From NCBI GenBank assembly GCA_018828585.1, contig JAHJVW010000106.1:1-46686 (forward strand): a stretch of 46,686 nucleotides of DNA. The letters run 5' to 3'. Of the stretch, positions 34,688 to 43,329 are shown one piece after another. Within the stretch, counting starts at the first letter, position 1. Each line of letters opens with the position of its first letter. The stretch is from Bacteroidota bacterium (GTDB lineage: Bacteria > Bacteroidota > Bacteroidia > Sphingobacteriales > Sphingobacteriaceae). Under the pieces are notes generated by a model. The model was not told the DNA's origin and did no database searches. It was given only the letters and a program-made list of their open reading frames with translations. Position numbers and translations under genes: made by a program.

Positions 34688-36160
34688 TTAAATTTTTACG
34701 TAATCAGCTTGTTCTACACTATCAAATTTCTCTAAAGATTCTACATAATATTCTGCTTCTTCAGATTTAATTCTTCCTTCTGCTATTAATTTTTTCTTCG
34801 ATTGCTCGGATGATGTTTTGACTAATAATCTTACCTCGGCCATAGCAACGGACGGTAACACTCTGATGAATAATAAGAATAAAGTAAAGAATACACCAAT
34901 AGAGCCTATAAATACAGAAATATCAACCCATGTTGGGTAAAACATAGCCCAACTCGATGGCAAATAATCTCTATTTAAAGATAGTACAATGATGACAAAA
35001 CGTTCGAACCACATACCAATGTTTACTACAATTGATAGACACCATGAAATCGCGATGTTAGTTCTGATACTCTTAAACCAGAAAAGTTGTGGCATTAATA
35101 CGTTACATCCGTACATCATACAACCTGCCCACCAGTAAGGACCAGTGAAACGGTGAATAAAAGTGTATTGTTCAACCTCAACACCAGAATACCAAGCGAT
35201 AAAGAATTCTGATAAATAAGCTACCCCTACAATCGAACCTGTTAATACAATGATTTTATTCATTGATTCTATATGGAACATGGTGATATAATTCTCTAAT
35301 CCTAATACTTTACGGGTAACTAATAACAGTGTTTGAACCATCGCAAATCCCGAAAAAATAGCACCTGCAACAAAGTAAGGAGGAAAAATAGTGGTATGCC
35401 ATCCTGGCTCTAATGAAGTTGCAAAGTCCATAGATACAATCGTGTGCACTGATAAAACCAATGGTGTTGCTACACCTGCAAGAACTAAAGATACCGTTTC
35501 GAATCTTTGCCAAGTTTTTACTGACCCATTCCATCCAAAAGAAAGGATGGAATAAATCCTCTTTCTTAAACCTGTTGCTCTATCTCTGATAGCTGCAATA
35601 TCAGGTAACAAACCTACATACCAGAAAACTAATGAGACTGAGAAATAAGTAGAGATAGCAAAAACGTCCCAAACCAAAGGGGAGTTAAAGTTAACCCAAA
35701 GTGATCCAAACTGATTTGGCAATGGTAAAGGCCAATAAGCTAACCAAGGGCGTCCCATGTGGGAAACTACGTAAGTAGCAGCACAAATAACAGCGAAAAT
35801 CGTCATCGCCTCTGCTGATCGGTTAATGGAGTTTCTCCAGTTTTGACGGAAAAGTAATAATACTGCCGAAATTAAGGTCCCGGCGTGGCCAATACCTACC
35901 CACCAAACAAATCCAGTGATATCCCAAGCCCAGCCAACTGTTTTATTCAAACCCCAAGCTCCTATTCCATTCCAAAATGTATAACTAACTGCGAAAAGCC
36001 ATAGACAAGCGCCCATTGCTGCCACAATAAACCCTATCCACCAAGCTCTGTTTGGCTTATTTTCTACAGGCCACAATACATCATCAGTGATTTTAGTATA
36101 GGTGATGTTCTTTCCTGTAATTAAAGGCTCTCTTAATATTGATTCGTGATGAGATGACAT
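34688..36160 (-). CDS. actC: Alternative complex III quinol-binding membrane subunit ActC (NrfD-like)
   Basis: A 490-residue NrfD/PsrC-type membrane protein with about ten helices. In ACIII it holds the menaquinol oxidation site facing the ActB Fe-S clusters. Family segments include GFVWWVGIGHAGTLISAVLL, FRQNWRNSINRSAEAMT and HTIVSMDFATSLEPGWH. It has no metal-binding motif of its own. It lies 23 nt after actB and 2 nt before actD. Confidence 0.95.
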   Translation of the reverse strand: MSSHHESILREPLITGKNITYTKITDDVLWPVENKPNRAWWIGFIVAAMGACLWLFAVSYTFWNGIGAWGLNKTVGWAWDITGFVWWVGIGHAGTLISAVLLLFRQNWRNSINRSAEAMTIFAVICAATYVVSHMGRPWLAYWPLPLPNQFGSLWVNFNSPLVWDVFAISTYFSVSLVFWYVGLLPDIAAIRDRATGLRKRIYSILSFGWNGSVKTWQRFETVSLVLAGVATPLVLSVHTIVSMDFATSLEPGWHTTIFPPYFVAGAIFSGFAMVQTLLLVTRKVLGLENYITMFHIESMNKIIVLTGSIVGVAYLSEFFIAWYSGVEVEQYTFIHRFTGPYWWAGCMMYGCNVLMPQLFWFKSIRTNIAISWCLSIVVNIGMWFERFVIIVLSLNRDYLPSSWAMFYPTWVDISVFIGSIGVFFTLFLLFIRVLPSVAMAEVRLLVKTSSEQSKKKLIAEGRIKSEEAEYYVESLEKFDSVEQADYVKI

Positions 36161-36183
36161 ATCTTAAATTATATTTTTAAATA

Positions 36184-39100
36184 TTAAGCTTCTTGCAATC
36201 CTGTATTAGTGATTTTCGTCATATATCCTACACCAGGCAGTACATTTAATTCTTCTAAAACGTAATATGTTCTTTCGTTTGTTAATGCTTTTGTAACCGC
36301 TGAATTAGGATCATTAGCATCCCCAAATACAATGGCATTTGCAGGACAAGTTTGTTGACAAGCAACTTTAATGTCACCGTCTTTAACTGTTCTTTTTTCT
36401 ATTTTCGCTTTTAATTTACCAGCTTGAATCCTTTGAATACACATCGAACATTTCTCCATTACTCCACGGAAACGTGTAGTAACATCAGGATTTAGTACTA
36501 ATTGTGTGAATTCATTGTTTAAATAGTTATCAAAACGAGAATCATTCCAGTAGTTGAACCAATTGAAACGACGGACTTTGTAAGGACAGTTATTTGCGCA
36601 ATATCTTGTGCCTACACAACGGTTATAGGCCATGTGATTTAAACCCTCGTTAGAGTGAACAGTAGCCAATACTGGACAAACCGTTTCACAAGGTGCATGA
36701 TCACAATGTTGACACATCATTGGTTGATGAACAACAGAAACATTTTCAAATTTCCCTCCAGCCTGAGCTAATTCATCTTCCTGAGTTATTGCTTTTCCTT
36801 CTTCGTTGAAAGTATAATAACGATCAATACGAATCCAATGCATCTCTCTACGACGACGTACTTCATCTTTACCTACAACCGGAACGTTATTCTCAACATT
36901 ACAAGCAGTAATACAAGCACCACAACCAGTGCAAGCATTTAAATCAATTGCCATTACCCAATTATGACCTGGATGATCGTATTTACCCCAAAGGTCTACG
37001 TCCTCATGTTTTTTACCATGATTTCCACTACCATGGGCCGGATCTTTTTTATAATCTGCGAAAGTTGTTTCTCTTACGATATCTCTTCCTTCAATAGAAT
37101 GGTGAGTTTGGGTTTGAGCCAATTCTTCGTATCCACCTGTTTTTGAAATAGTGACGTTATTGGCAAACTGATAAGTTCCGTTAGCAAAAGTTAAGAAAGG
37201 ATATGCGTTTTTACCAACGTTATCACCTACTTTACCTGCTTTTGTTCTACCGTAACCCAATGCAACAGAAACAGTTCCGTGTGCTTGACCTGGCTGGAAA
37301 AGTACAGGCAAATCGATTGCGTATTCAGCATTCTTTACAGTAACTACATCAAACTGTGCAACACCTAATGTTTCAGCGTATTTTGGATTGATGGCTACAT
37401 AATTATCCCAAGTCACTTTAGATACTGGATCTGGAGTTTCTTGTAATAACGGATTGTTAGCCTGGTTACCAGAACCAACAGTTACTGATTGATAAATATG
37501 TAATTGTATGTCTTTTGAAAGTGCTTCACTTTGTTGAGCTACTAAAGATGAAGCTTTACCTAAATCTCCCGAAAAACTGTACGATGAAGCTGTTTTGGCT
37601 GGAAGGGCGATAAAACCACTTTGCAAAACATCATCCCATTTTTTACCAGCAGCTGGTAAAACAGATTTTTCCCAATTGCTTCTTACATAAGCATAATAAT
37701 CTTGAATAGGTTGATTAGCCCAAACTAATAAACTAGTTTCTGCCTGACGAGTATTATAAATAGGATTGATAGTTGGCTGTACCAAGGAATAATAACCTTC
37801 CACAGCATTTTCATCTCCCCAAGATTCTAAAAAATTATGATTAGGTGCAATAACTTGACATAAAGACGCAGTCTCGTCAGCTCTATCTGCAAATGAAACA
37901 GTGAGATCTACCTTTTTAATTCCTTCGGCAAAGTCTTTAGATTTTGGATGATTGTAAGCTGGATTAGACTCCAAGAAAATTATAGCTCCAACCTTACCTG
38001 CTTTCATATTAGCTAATAAAGCCGCGAAGTCAGCATCATTTCCTAGAAATTGATGAGAAGAATTATCTAAATCTATTGTAGTTCCGTAACTCCCTAAATA
38101 ACTATTAATAGCATTTACAATAGTTTGCGTAGCAACTTCATTTGAACCAGAAACTACTAAAGCAGCTCCCTTAGCATTTGACAATTCTTTTGCAGCTAAT
38201 TTAATAGCGCTATCAACTACTTTGTTTTCTAAAGTTGTATTTCCTAATGAGGAACCCGTTAAAGCAGCATATAAAGCTAATAAAGCAGGTCCTTCTTCTG
38301 ATAACTTTAACGCAATTCTTGAATCTGCTTTTGAACCTGTTAAGCTCATCCCCGATTCGAAATGAATATGTCTCGACATTTTCTTCTCTTGAAGAGAAGC
38401 CAAGTTTCTATTACTTACGTATTGCTTAGTAAATTGTACCGGAGAAATCCAAGAACCTAAGAAATCTGTACCGAAAGCAACAATAACATTTGCTTTATCA
38501 AAATGATACTGAGGTAAAACAGCTTTACCAAAACTAGCCTCGTTTGCTTTTATAATGCCTGAATAAGAAACAGGATCAATCATTACATGTTCAGAAGCTG
38601 GATATTTTGATTTAAAATCAGTGATTGTTGATTTTGTAGATGGACTATTTATTGTTGAACTTAAAATAACAATACTCTTTCCAGAAGCCTGTACTTTAGC
38701 TAACTCCGTTTTCATGTGCTGATCTACATCTTCCCAAGATTTTTCAACACCTTTAAATAAAGGTCCTTTTAATTTTGAGTTATCATAAAGATCTAAAACT
38801 GCAGCTTGCGCTTGAGCATTCAACCCTCCCTGATTTATTAAGCAGTTAGGATTTCCTTCAATTTTGATTGGACGGCCCTCACGAGTTTTAACCAAAATAC
38901 TTCCACCTTTGTAGCTGGATGAATAATAGTTAGGCATACCAGGAGTTACTTCTTCTGGTTTGATTAAATAGGGAACCGATTTAACAATCGGGGCCACATT
39001 ACAAGCAGCTAAACTTACTGCACCTATACCAAATCCCATCGCTTTCAAGAAATCTCTACGCGGAGTTGGTACTTTTAAACTCGAACCTGATAATAATTCT

Positions 39101-39204
39101 TCTACAGGAAGAGGTTCTGCGAATTCGTTTTTATTCTTTTCGACGAACTCAGGAGTCTTTTGAACTTCCTCTAAACCTTTCCAATATTTCTTTGTGCTTT
39201 CCAT
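36184..39204 (-). CDS. actB: Alternative complex III Fe-S subunit ActB (Tat-variant exported)
   Basis: A 1006-residue fusion. The N-terminus has an internal Tat-like signal (RRDFLKAMGFG, Arg49-Arg50), then AAC at 66-68, where Cys68 may be lipidated. About residues 80-650 form a molybdopterin-oxidoreductase-like domain that has lost the cofactor in this family. The last 250 or so residues are a ferredoxin domain with four cysteine sets, starting CTGCGACITAC (Cys758), then CQHCDHAPCETVCP, CVGTRYCANNCP and CSMC...CQQTCP, fitting several [4Fe-4S] clusters and one [3Fe-4S]. It passes electrons from ActC to the ActA hemes. Confidence 0.95.
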   Translation of the reverse strand: MESTKKYWKGLEEVQKTPEFVEKNKNEFAEPLPVEELLSGSSLKVPTPRRDFLKAMGFGIGAVSLAACNVAPIVKSVPYLIKPEEVTPGMPNYYSSSYKGGSILVKTREGRPIKIEGNPNCLINQGGLNAQAQAAVLDLYDNSKLKGPLFKGVEKSWEDVDQHMKTELAKVQASGKSIVILSSTINSPSTKSTITDFKSKYPASEHVMIDPVSYSGIIKANEASFGKAVLPQYHFDKANVIVAFGTDFLGSWISPVQFTKQYVSNRNLASLQEKKMSRHIHFESGMSLTGSKADSRIALKLSEEGPALLALYAALTGSSLGNTTLENKVVDSAIKLAAKELSNAKGAALVVSGSNEVATQTIVNAINSYLGSYGTTIDLDNSSHQFLGNDADFAALLANMKAGKVGAIIFLESNPAYNHPKSKDFAEGIKKVDLTVSFADRADETASLCQVIAPNHNFLESWGDENAVEGYYSLVQPTINPIYNTRQAETSLLVWANQPIQDYYAYVRSNWEKSVLPAAGKKWDDVLQSGFIALPAKTASSYSFSGDLGKASSLVAQQSEALSKDIQLHIYQSVTVGSGNQANNPLLQETPDPVSKVTWDNYVAINPKYAETLGVAQFDVVTVKNAEYAIDLPVLFQPGQAHGTVSVALGYGRTKAGKVGDNVGKNAYPFLTFANGTYQFANNVTISKTGGYEELAQTQTHHSIEGRDIVRETTFADYKKDPAHGSGNHGKKHEDVDLWGKYDHPGHNWVMAIDLNACTGCGACITACNVENNVPVVGKDEVRRRREMHWIRIDRYYTFNEEGKAITQEDELAQAGGKFENVSVVHQPMMCQHCDHAPCETVCPVLATVHSNEGLNHMAYNRCVGTRYCANNCPYKVRRFNWFNYWNDSRFDNYLNNEFTQLVLNPDVTTRFRGVMEKCSMCIQRIQAGKLKAKIEKRTVKDGDIKVACQQTCPANAIVFGDANDPNSAVTKALTNERTYYVLEELNVLPGVGYMTKITNTGLQEA

Positions 39205-39243
39205 TTAAGCTATATAAGAATGTAATCGTTTTTTACTGATTAA

Positions 39244-40629
39244 TTAATAATGACATTTTCCACACTCGATACCACCTAAGACAGCAGCAGTAATTTTGTC
39301 ACCTTTTTTAATTTTTTCGTGAGCTGCAATTAGTTTATCGTAATAAGCATTGCCTTTAGAGTTAACCTCAGTTTCTTTGTGACAATTGATACACCATTTC
39401 ATTGTTAATGGTGAATATTGATAAACCTCTTGCATGGTTTGTATTGGCCCATGACATTTTTGACATTGGATACCCGCAACTTTTACGTGTTGAGAGTGAT
39501 TAAAATAAGCCAAATCAGGTAAATTATGAATTCTTACCCACTCAATTGGCTTAGGATTATCTCCATATTTTTGAGTTTCAGGATTGTAGTCTAATGCTGA
39601 ATATATTTTATTAATCTCTGGGGAGATTTTTCCATCATATTTTTCAGTTGCTTGAACGTATTTATGACAGTTCATACAAATATTTAACGATGGAATTGTT
39701 GCGTTTTTTGACTTCCAAGCTCCTGAGTGACAATATTGACACTGAATTTGGTTGGTACCCGCATGCAACTCGTGAGAGAATTTAATAGGTTGAATTGGTT
39801 GGTATCCTTGCTGAACACCTGTATTCCATAAATCCATCCATCCAAAAGATGCAAGAGTAATAGTTATAGCTAGAACAGCAAAGAAAACAAACTTTTTGTT
39901 TTTCATCAGTTTCTTAACTGTCACCAATCTATCTTTTGGCTCTCCTTCTTCATCTTCTTCTTCGGCGGGTAATATTACTTCGCCATCCTTCTTTAACAAA
40001 AGACGTTCTAAAGTTCCAATTACTCTGTTTAAAACTAAGATAACTAAGAAAGCAATAACTACTACCGCAATTAAACCAATCAACATGAAGTCACTAATAC
40101 CTTCTGATGAAGCAGCACCAGTAGCTCCGTTTGCACCACCAGCAGCTGGAGCAGTAGCTGCCGCAGCTAATTTATCTCCTTCAACTTTTATATAAGATAA
40201 AATATTATCGATATCTCCGTCAGAAAACTGAGGAAATGGCGTCATGGCTGCTTTGTTGTATTCGTTATAAATAGCAACAGCACCTTTATCTCCAGTAGCA
40301 ATAAAAGCGGGAGAATTTTTGATCCACTTGTGTAGCCACTCGTTACTTTGTTTTTCATTCACCCCCATTAAAGCGGGGCCTAAAACCCTTTTATTGAGGG
40401 CATGACAGGAAGTACAGTTAGCTTTAAACAGTGCTTCACCAGCCGTGGCATCCCCTTTTACAGATGATGTCGCAGCAGGAGCAGCAGCAGTCTTAGATGA
40501 GTCTGCTGGTGCAGCATGAGCAAAAGAAATACCGATAGAACCTAAAGTAACCGCTGAAAGTAGCGTGAAGGACCTGAATAATTTCCTAAAATCAGATGAG
40601 AAGTTTCTCATATTGAGTTTGTTATACAA
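39244..40629 (-). CDS. actA: Alternative complex III multiheme cytochrome c, ActA, with extra N-terminal heme domain
   Basis: A 461-residue exported cytochrome with six CxxCH motifs. The N-terminal part is a signal peptide (about 1-39) and an Ala/Ser-rich linker. Then comes a monoheme cytochrome domain (CTSCH at 72-76) with a Met-containing distal segment (NKAAMTPFPQFSD). After a membrane helix (about 180-203) and another near 250-270, a pentaheme region starts with CQYCH (297-301) and ends with CGKCH one residue before the C-terminus. The start could also be the Met at 40611, giving 455 residues. It is the first gene of the respiratory run, with a promoter match about 66 nt upstream. Confidence 0.93.
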   Translation of the reverse strand: MYNKLNMRNFSSDFRKLFRSFTLLSAVTLGSIGISFAHAAPADSSKTAAAPAATSSVKGDATAGEALFKANCTSCHALNKRVLGPALMGVNEKQSNEWLHKWIKNSPAFIATGDKGAVAIYNEYNKAAMTPFPQFSDGDIDNILSYIKVEGDKLAAAATAPAAGGANGATGAASSEGISDFMLIGLIAVVVIAFLVILVLNRVIGTLERLLLKKDGEVILPAEEEDEEGEPKDRLVTVKKLMKNKKFVFFAVLAITITLASFGWMDLWNTGVQQGYQPIQPIKFSHELHAGTNQIQCQYCHSGAWKSKNATIPSLNICMNCHKYVQATEKYDGKISPEINKIYSALDYNPETQKYGDNPKPIEWVRIHNLPDLAYFNHSQHVKVAGIQCQKCHGPIQTMQEVYQYSPLTMKWCINCHKETEVNSKGNAYYDKLIAAHEKIKKGDKITAAVLGGIECGKCHY

Positions 40630-41016
40630 ATATTAAAATGTTTAAGACCTAAAAAATGTTTTGTTCTTGTGCTAAACTTCACATTTTCGAACCACAAAAG
40701 TATAATTATTTACTCATGGGCTGACAAATTGGTGACTGATTTTAACAATTTAGAATTATTCTAAATAAAGAGGCTTAATTGCATCTATTAGATATTTAAA
40801 CCCCTTTTTAGCTACTTCTTTAAAATTCTAATCTAAAATTGTTTGCTCAAAGATTAATCAAGTATTGATTTTTAAATTAAGTTGTTTTAACCAATTATTT
40901 CTTTTGCTAAAAAATGATTAACATCATTACTTGAACCAGTATAATTTAGTATTGATGAAGAATACAATGGAAAGATCATTTTTTTTAATTCTTTACACAT
41001 CTACTAATTATAGAAC
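40630..41016 (-). other. 387-nt gene-free stretch upstream of the respiratory operon
   Basis: No gene is supported here. It separates the end of the deoxyhypusine-synthase-like gene (41017) from actA (start 40629), both on the minus strand. It holds the putative act promoter near 40695-40728. The rest is AT-rich with only weak inverted repeats (for example gtatt/aatac around 40956-40972) and an 8-T run near 40980. I see no clear terminator for the upstream gene, so long regulatory DNA is possible. Confidence 0.6.
40695..40728 (-). promoter_or_regulatory. Putative promoter of the act-cox operon
   Basis: On the minus strand, TTTG (40725-40728) is followed after 22 nt by TActTTTG (40695-40702), matching the Bacteroidota -33/-7 consensus. 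A start site a few bases further on would give a leader of about 60 nt before the actA ATG. No other match this good lies upstream of actA. Confidence 0.6.
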
Positions 41017-41997
41017 TTATTGTTTCAAAATCCAAGCAAACATTAAAGGAACTACGATCGTTGCATCGGACTCCACAATGAATTTTGGGGTATGAATATC
41101 TAATTTTCCCCATGTAATCTTTTCATTTGGAACAGCCCCAGAGTACGAACCATAAGATGTAGTAGAATCAGAAATTTGACAGAAGTAACTCCAGAAAGGA
41201 ATATTTTCCATTTCCATATCTTGGTAAAGCATAGGGACTACACAGATTGGGAAATCGCCTGCAATCCCACCTCCAATCTGGAAGAAACCAATACCTTTTC
41301 CGTCAGAGTTTTTTGGATACCAATCTGCCAACCAAGTCATATATTCTATCCCACTTTTCATAGTAGAAGCCTTTAACTGACCTTTGATTACATACGAGGC
41401 AAAGATATTTCCCATAGTGGAGTCTTCCCATCCTGGAACTACAATTGGCAAATTCTTTTCGGCAGCGGCTAACATCCAAGAGTTCTTTGGATCAATTTCA
41501 TAATACTGTTCTAGGTCGCCACTTAATAACATTTTGTACATGTATTCGTGAGGGAAATAGCGCTCACCTGCAGCCTCTGAATCTTTCCAAATTTTCTCAA
41601 TGTGCTTTTGTAAACGACGAAAAGCTTCCTCTTCTGGAATACATGTATCCGTTACACGGTTGTAATGATTTTCTAATAAATCCCATTCATCTTGCGGACT
41701 TAAATCACGGTAATTAGGTACTCTTTTATAATGAGAATGTGCCACTAGGTTCATGATATCTTCCTCCAAATTTGCTCCTGTACAAGAGATGATTGCGACT
41801 TTATCCTGACGAATCATCTCGGCTAATGAAATTCCCAGCTCTGCTGTACTCATGGCACCAGCAAGGGTAATCATCATTTTACCACCTTCTAATAAATGTG
41901 TTTCGTAACCTTTTGCAGCATCCATTAAAGCAGCAGCATTAAAATGCAGGTAATTCTTTTCTATAAATTGTGAAATTGGACCTCTTTCCTGACTCAT
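41017..41997 (-). CDS. Deoxyhypusine synthase-like protein
   Basis: A 326-residue member of the deoxyhypusine synthase family, whose classic members move an aminobutyl group from spermidine to a Lys of eIF5A. Bacteria lack eIF5A, so the substrate here differs; polyamine or homospermidine-type chemistry is possible. The NAD-binding region IISCTGANLEED and the C-terminal VESDATIVVPLM are conserved. By eye against the human enzyme, the catalytic Lys329 is kept (Lys298 in TWGKL) with Trp296 and Glu292, but His288 corresponds to Asp248 and Asp316 to Tyr285. It is transcribed alone from a good promoter match. No polyamine genes are adjacent. Confidence 0.88.
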   Translation of the reverse strand: MSQERGPISQFIEKNYLHFNAAALMDAAKGYETHLLEGGKMMITLAGAMSTAELGISLAEMIRQDKVAIISCTGANLEEDIMNLVAHSHYKRVPNYRDLSPQDEWDLLENHYNRVTDTCIPEEEAFRRLQKHIEKIWKDSEAAGERYFPHEYMYKMLLSGDLEQYYEIDPKNSWMLAAAEKNLPIVVPGWEDSTMGNIFASYVIKGQLKASTMKSGIEYMTWLADWYPKNSDGKGIGFFQIGGGIAGDFPICVVPMLYQDMEMENIPFWSYFCQISDSTTSYGSYSGAVPNEKITWGKLDIHTPKFIVESDATIVVPLMFAWILKQ

Positions 41998-42014
41998 AAT
42001 TTTTAAATTTTTTT

Positions 42015-42047
42015 CAAAAATAGGATTTTAGGGTGGATGCAGCGAAA
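42015..42047 (-). promoter_or_regulatory. Putative promoter of the deoxyhypusine synthase-like gene
   Basis: On the minus strand, TTTc (42044-42047), 21 nt, then TAttTTTG (42015-42022), a full -7 match 17 nt before the ATG. It is back to back with the plus-strand promoter at 42052. Confidence 0.6.
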
Positions 42048-42051
42048 CAGA

Positions 42052-42082
42052 TTGAATTTTGATTAAAGGAAAAACTATATTG
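42052..42082 (+). promoter_or_regulatory. Putative promoter of the Omp85-like gene
   Basis: TTG (42052-42054), 21 nt, then TAtaTTG (42076-42082) followed by CACC. This is one base short of the full -7 consensus, but with the usual spacing and downstream context. It lies 18 nt before the ATG at 42101. Confidence 0.4.
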
Positions 42083-42100
42083 CACCCCCAAAAAGATTAA

Positions 42101-43228
42101 ATGAAAAAAATTCTTTATTGCATATTGCTCCTGACAATCCACTTTCAGGTTTTTGCTCAAAAAAAATTAATCAAAAAATTATTTTCAAATGATACTACCA
42201 GACACAATAGCTTTTTACCTGTTCCTTTAATTGGGTACTCGCAAGAAGCTGGCTTAACCTTAGGAGCAGTTGGTATTTATTCTTTTTATACTGATAAAGA
42301 GGATCCAAATATTAAAGCTTCTCAAGCCTATGGAGTATTAGGCTTCAGTACCAAAAAACAAATACAAATTAGCTTTAAAGCTGATGTTTGGACTAAGGGA
42401 AATAAATACCATTATATAACTGAGGCTAAGTATATCAATCAACCTTTCAATTTCTATGGAATCGGAAATACCTCTCCATTGGCTAATGAAGACCGACTAA
42501 ACCTAAAAAGATTTAGATTAAATGGAGAGCTAGAGCGAGAAGTAGCTAAAAGACTTTATTTAGGTGGAGGTTTAGAGTACGAACACCTTACATACTCCGA
42601 TAAAGAAATTGGCGGAATTTACACGACTGATCCTACAATTATCGGCCGAAATGGCGGACAATTTTTATTTTTAAAAGCGACTTCATTTTTCGATTCCAGA
42701 GATAATATCCCTTATCCTTCAAAAGGTTTTTACCTAAAAGGTCAGTTCAGTTATGCTCCAAATTTTTTTGGCGCAACAAACTTTAATGGCAGTTTATTTA
42801 CACTAGATGCCCGAAACTTCTACAAGCTGAGCAACAAGCTAAATTTAGCCTTAAACGCAACCTATGAGGGTGTTTCGAGCAAAAACCCTATTCCTTTTTA
42901 TAATTTACCTCAATTAGGAAACGATCAATTTATGAGAGGTTATTATGCTGGCCGTTTCCGCGATGAAAATTTGCTAACCTCGCAAGCTGAGCTGCGATAC
43001 AGAATTATCCCACGCTTTGGACTGGTTGCTTTTGGGGGAACTGGAAAAGTTTATAAGAATGGTGGTTTTAGCAAGAGTGATTTTAAACCTACTTATGGTG
43101 TAGGTGCAAGAATATTTTTTGATTTAGAAAAAGGCTTAGCCGTCCGTTTGGATTATGCCATGGGCGAAAAACCTGTTGGAGAAAAAAGGATTTCTGGCTT
43201 TTATGTTTCGCTTGGAGAGGCTTTTTAA
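42101..43228 (+). CDS. Omp85/BamA-type outer-membrane barrel without POTRA domains
   Basis: A 375-residue exported protein with a signal peptide (about 1-19, ending VFAQ), a short basic helix-like stretch (KKLIKKLF), then a barrel of about 16 strands. The Omp85 barrel hallmark 'RGY/RGF' is present in FMRGYYAGRFRDENL, and the C-terminus ends in Phe (SLGEAF). No POTRA domain precedes the barrel, so the protein resembles the POTRA-less Omp85 subfamily found in Bacteroidota rather than BamA or TamA. Function is unknown; insertion or transport of outer-membrane components is possible. It is monocistronic with a strong terminator. Confidence 0.85.
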   Translation: MKKILYCILLLTIHFQVFAQKKLIKKLFSNDTTRHNSFLPVPLIGYSQEAGLTLGAVGIYSFYTDKEDPNIKASQAYGVLGFSTKKQIQISFKADVWTKGNKYHYITEAKYINQPFNFYGIGNTSPLANEDRLNLKRFRLNGELEREVAKRLYLGGGLEYEHLTYSDKEIGGIYTTDPTIIGRNGGQFLFLKATSFFDSRDNIPYPSKGFYLKGQFSYAPNFFGATNFNGSLFTLDARNFYKLSNKLNLALNATYEGVSSKNPIPFYNLPQLGNDQFMRGYYAGRFRDENLLTSQAELRYRIIPRFGLVAFGGTGKVYKNGGFSKSDFKPTYGVGARIFFDLEKGLAVRLDYAMGEKPVGEKRISGFYVSLGEAF

Positions 43229-43257
43229 GTAACAACTCTAATCAAATCTCATTTTAA

Positions 43258-43290
43258 AAGGAGTTCAATTTTTTGAACTCCTTCTTTTTT
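43258..43290 (+). terminator. Rho-independent terminator after the Omp85-like gene
   Basis: An 11-bp perfect stem (43258-43268 with 43273-43283), 4-nt loop, then cTTTTTT (43284-43290), 29 nt after the stop codon. The acylase gene starts 39 nt later, so it has a separate start or depends on readthrough. Confidence 0.9.
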
Positions 43291-43329
43291 AACTAAATTA
43301 AGCTCTTCATCATATTCAACCCTTAGCAA

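Noticed and set aside
35310-35534. Cysteine-rich frame inside actC
   Set aside because: It is an alternative frame of the same strand within a strongly conserved gene; the Cys content comes from reading the codons out of frame.
41017-41997. Loss of the catalytic Lys in the deoxyhypusine synthase-like protein
   Set aside because: A first alignment used the Lys after TP as reference. The catalytic Lys belongs to the WGK motif, which is intact (Lys298).
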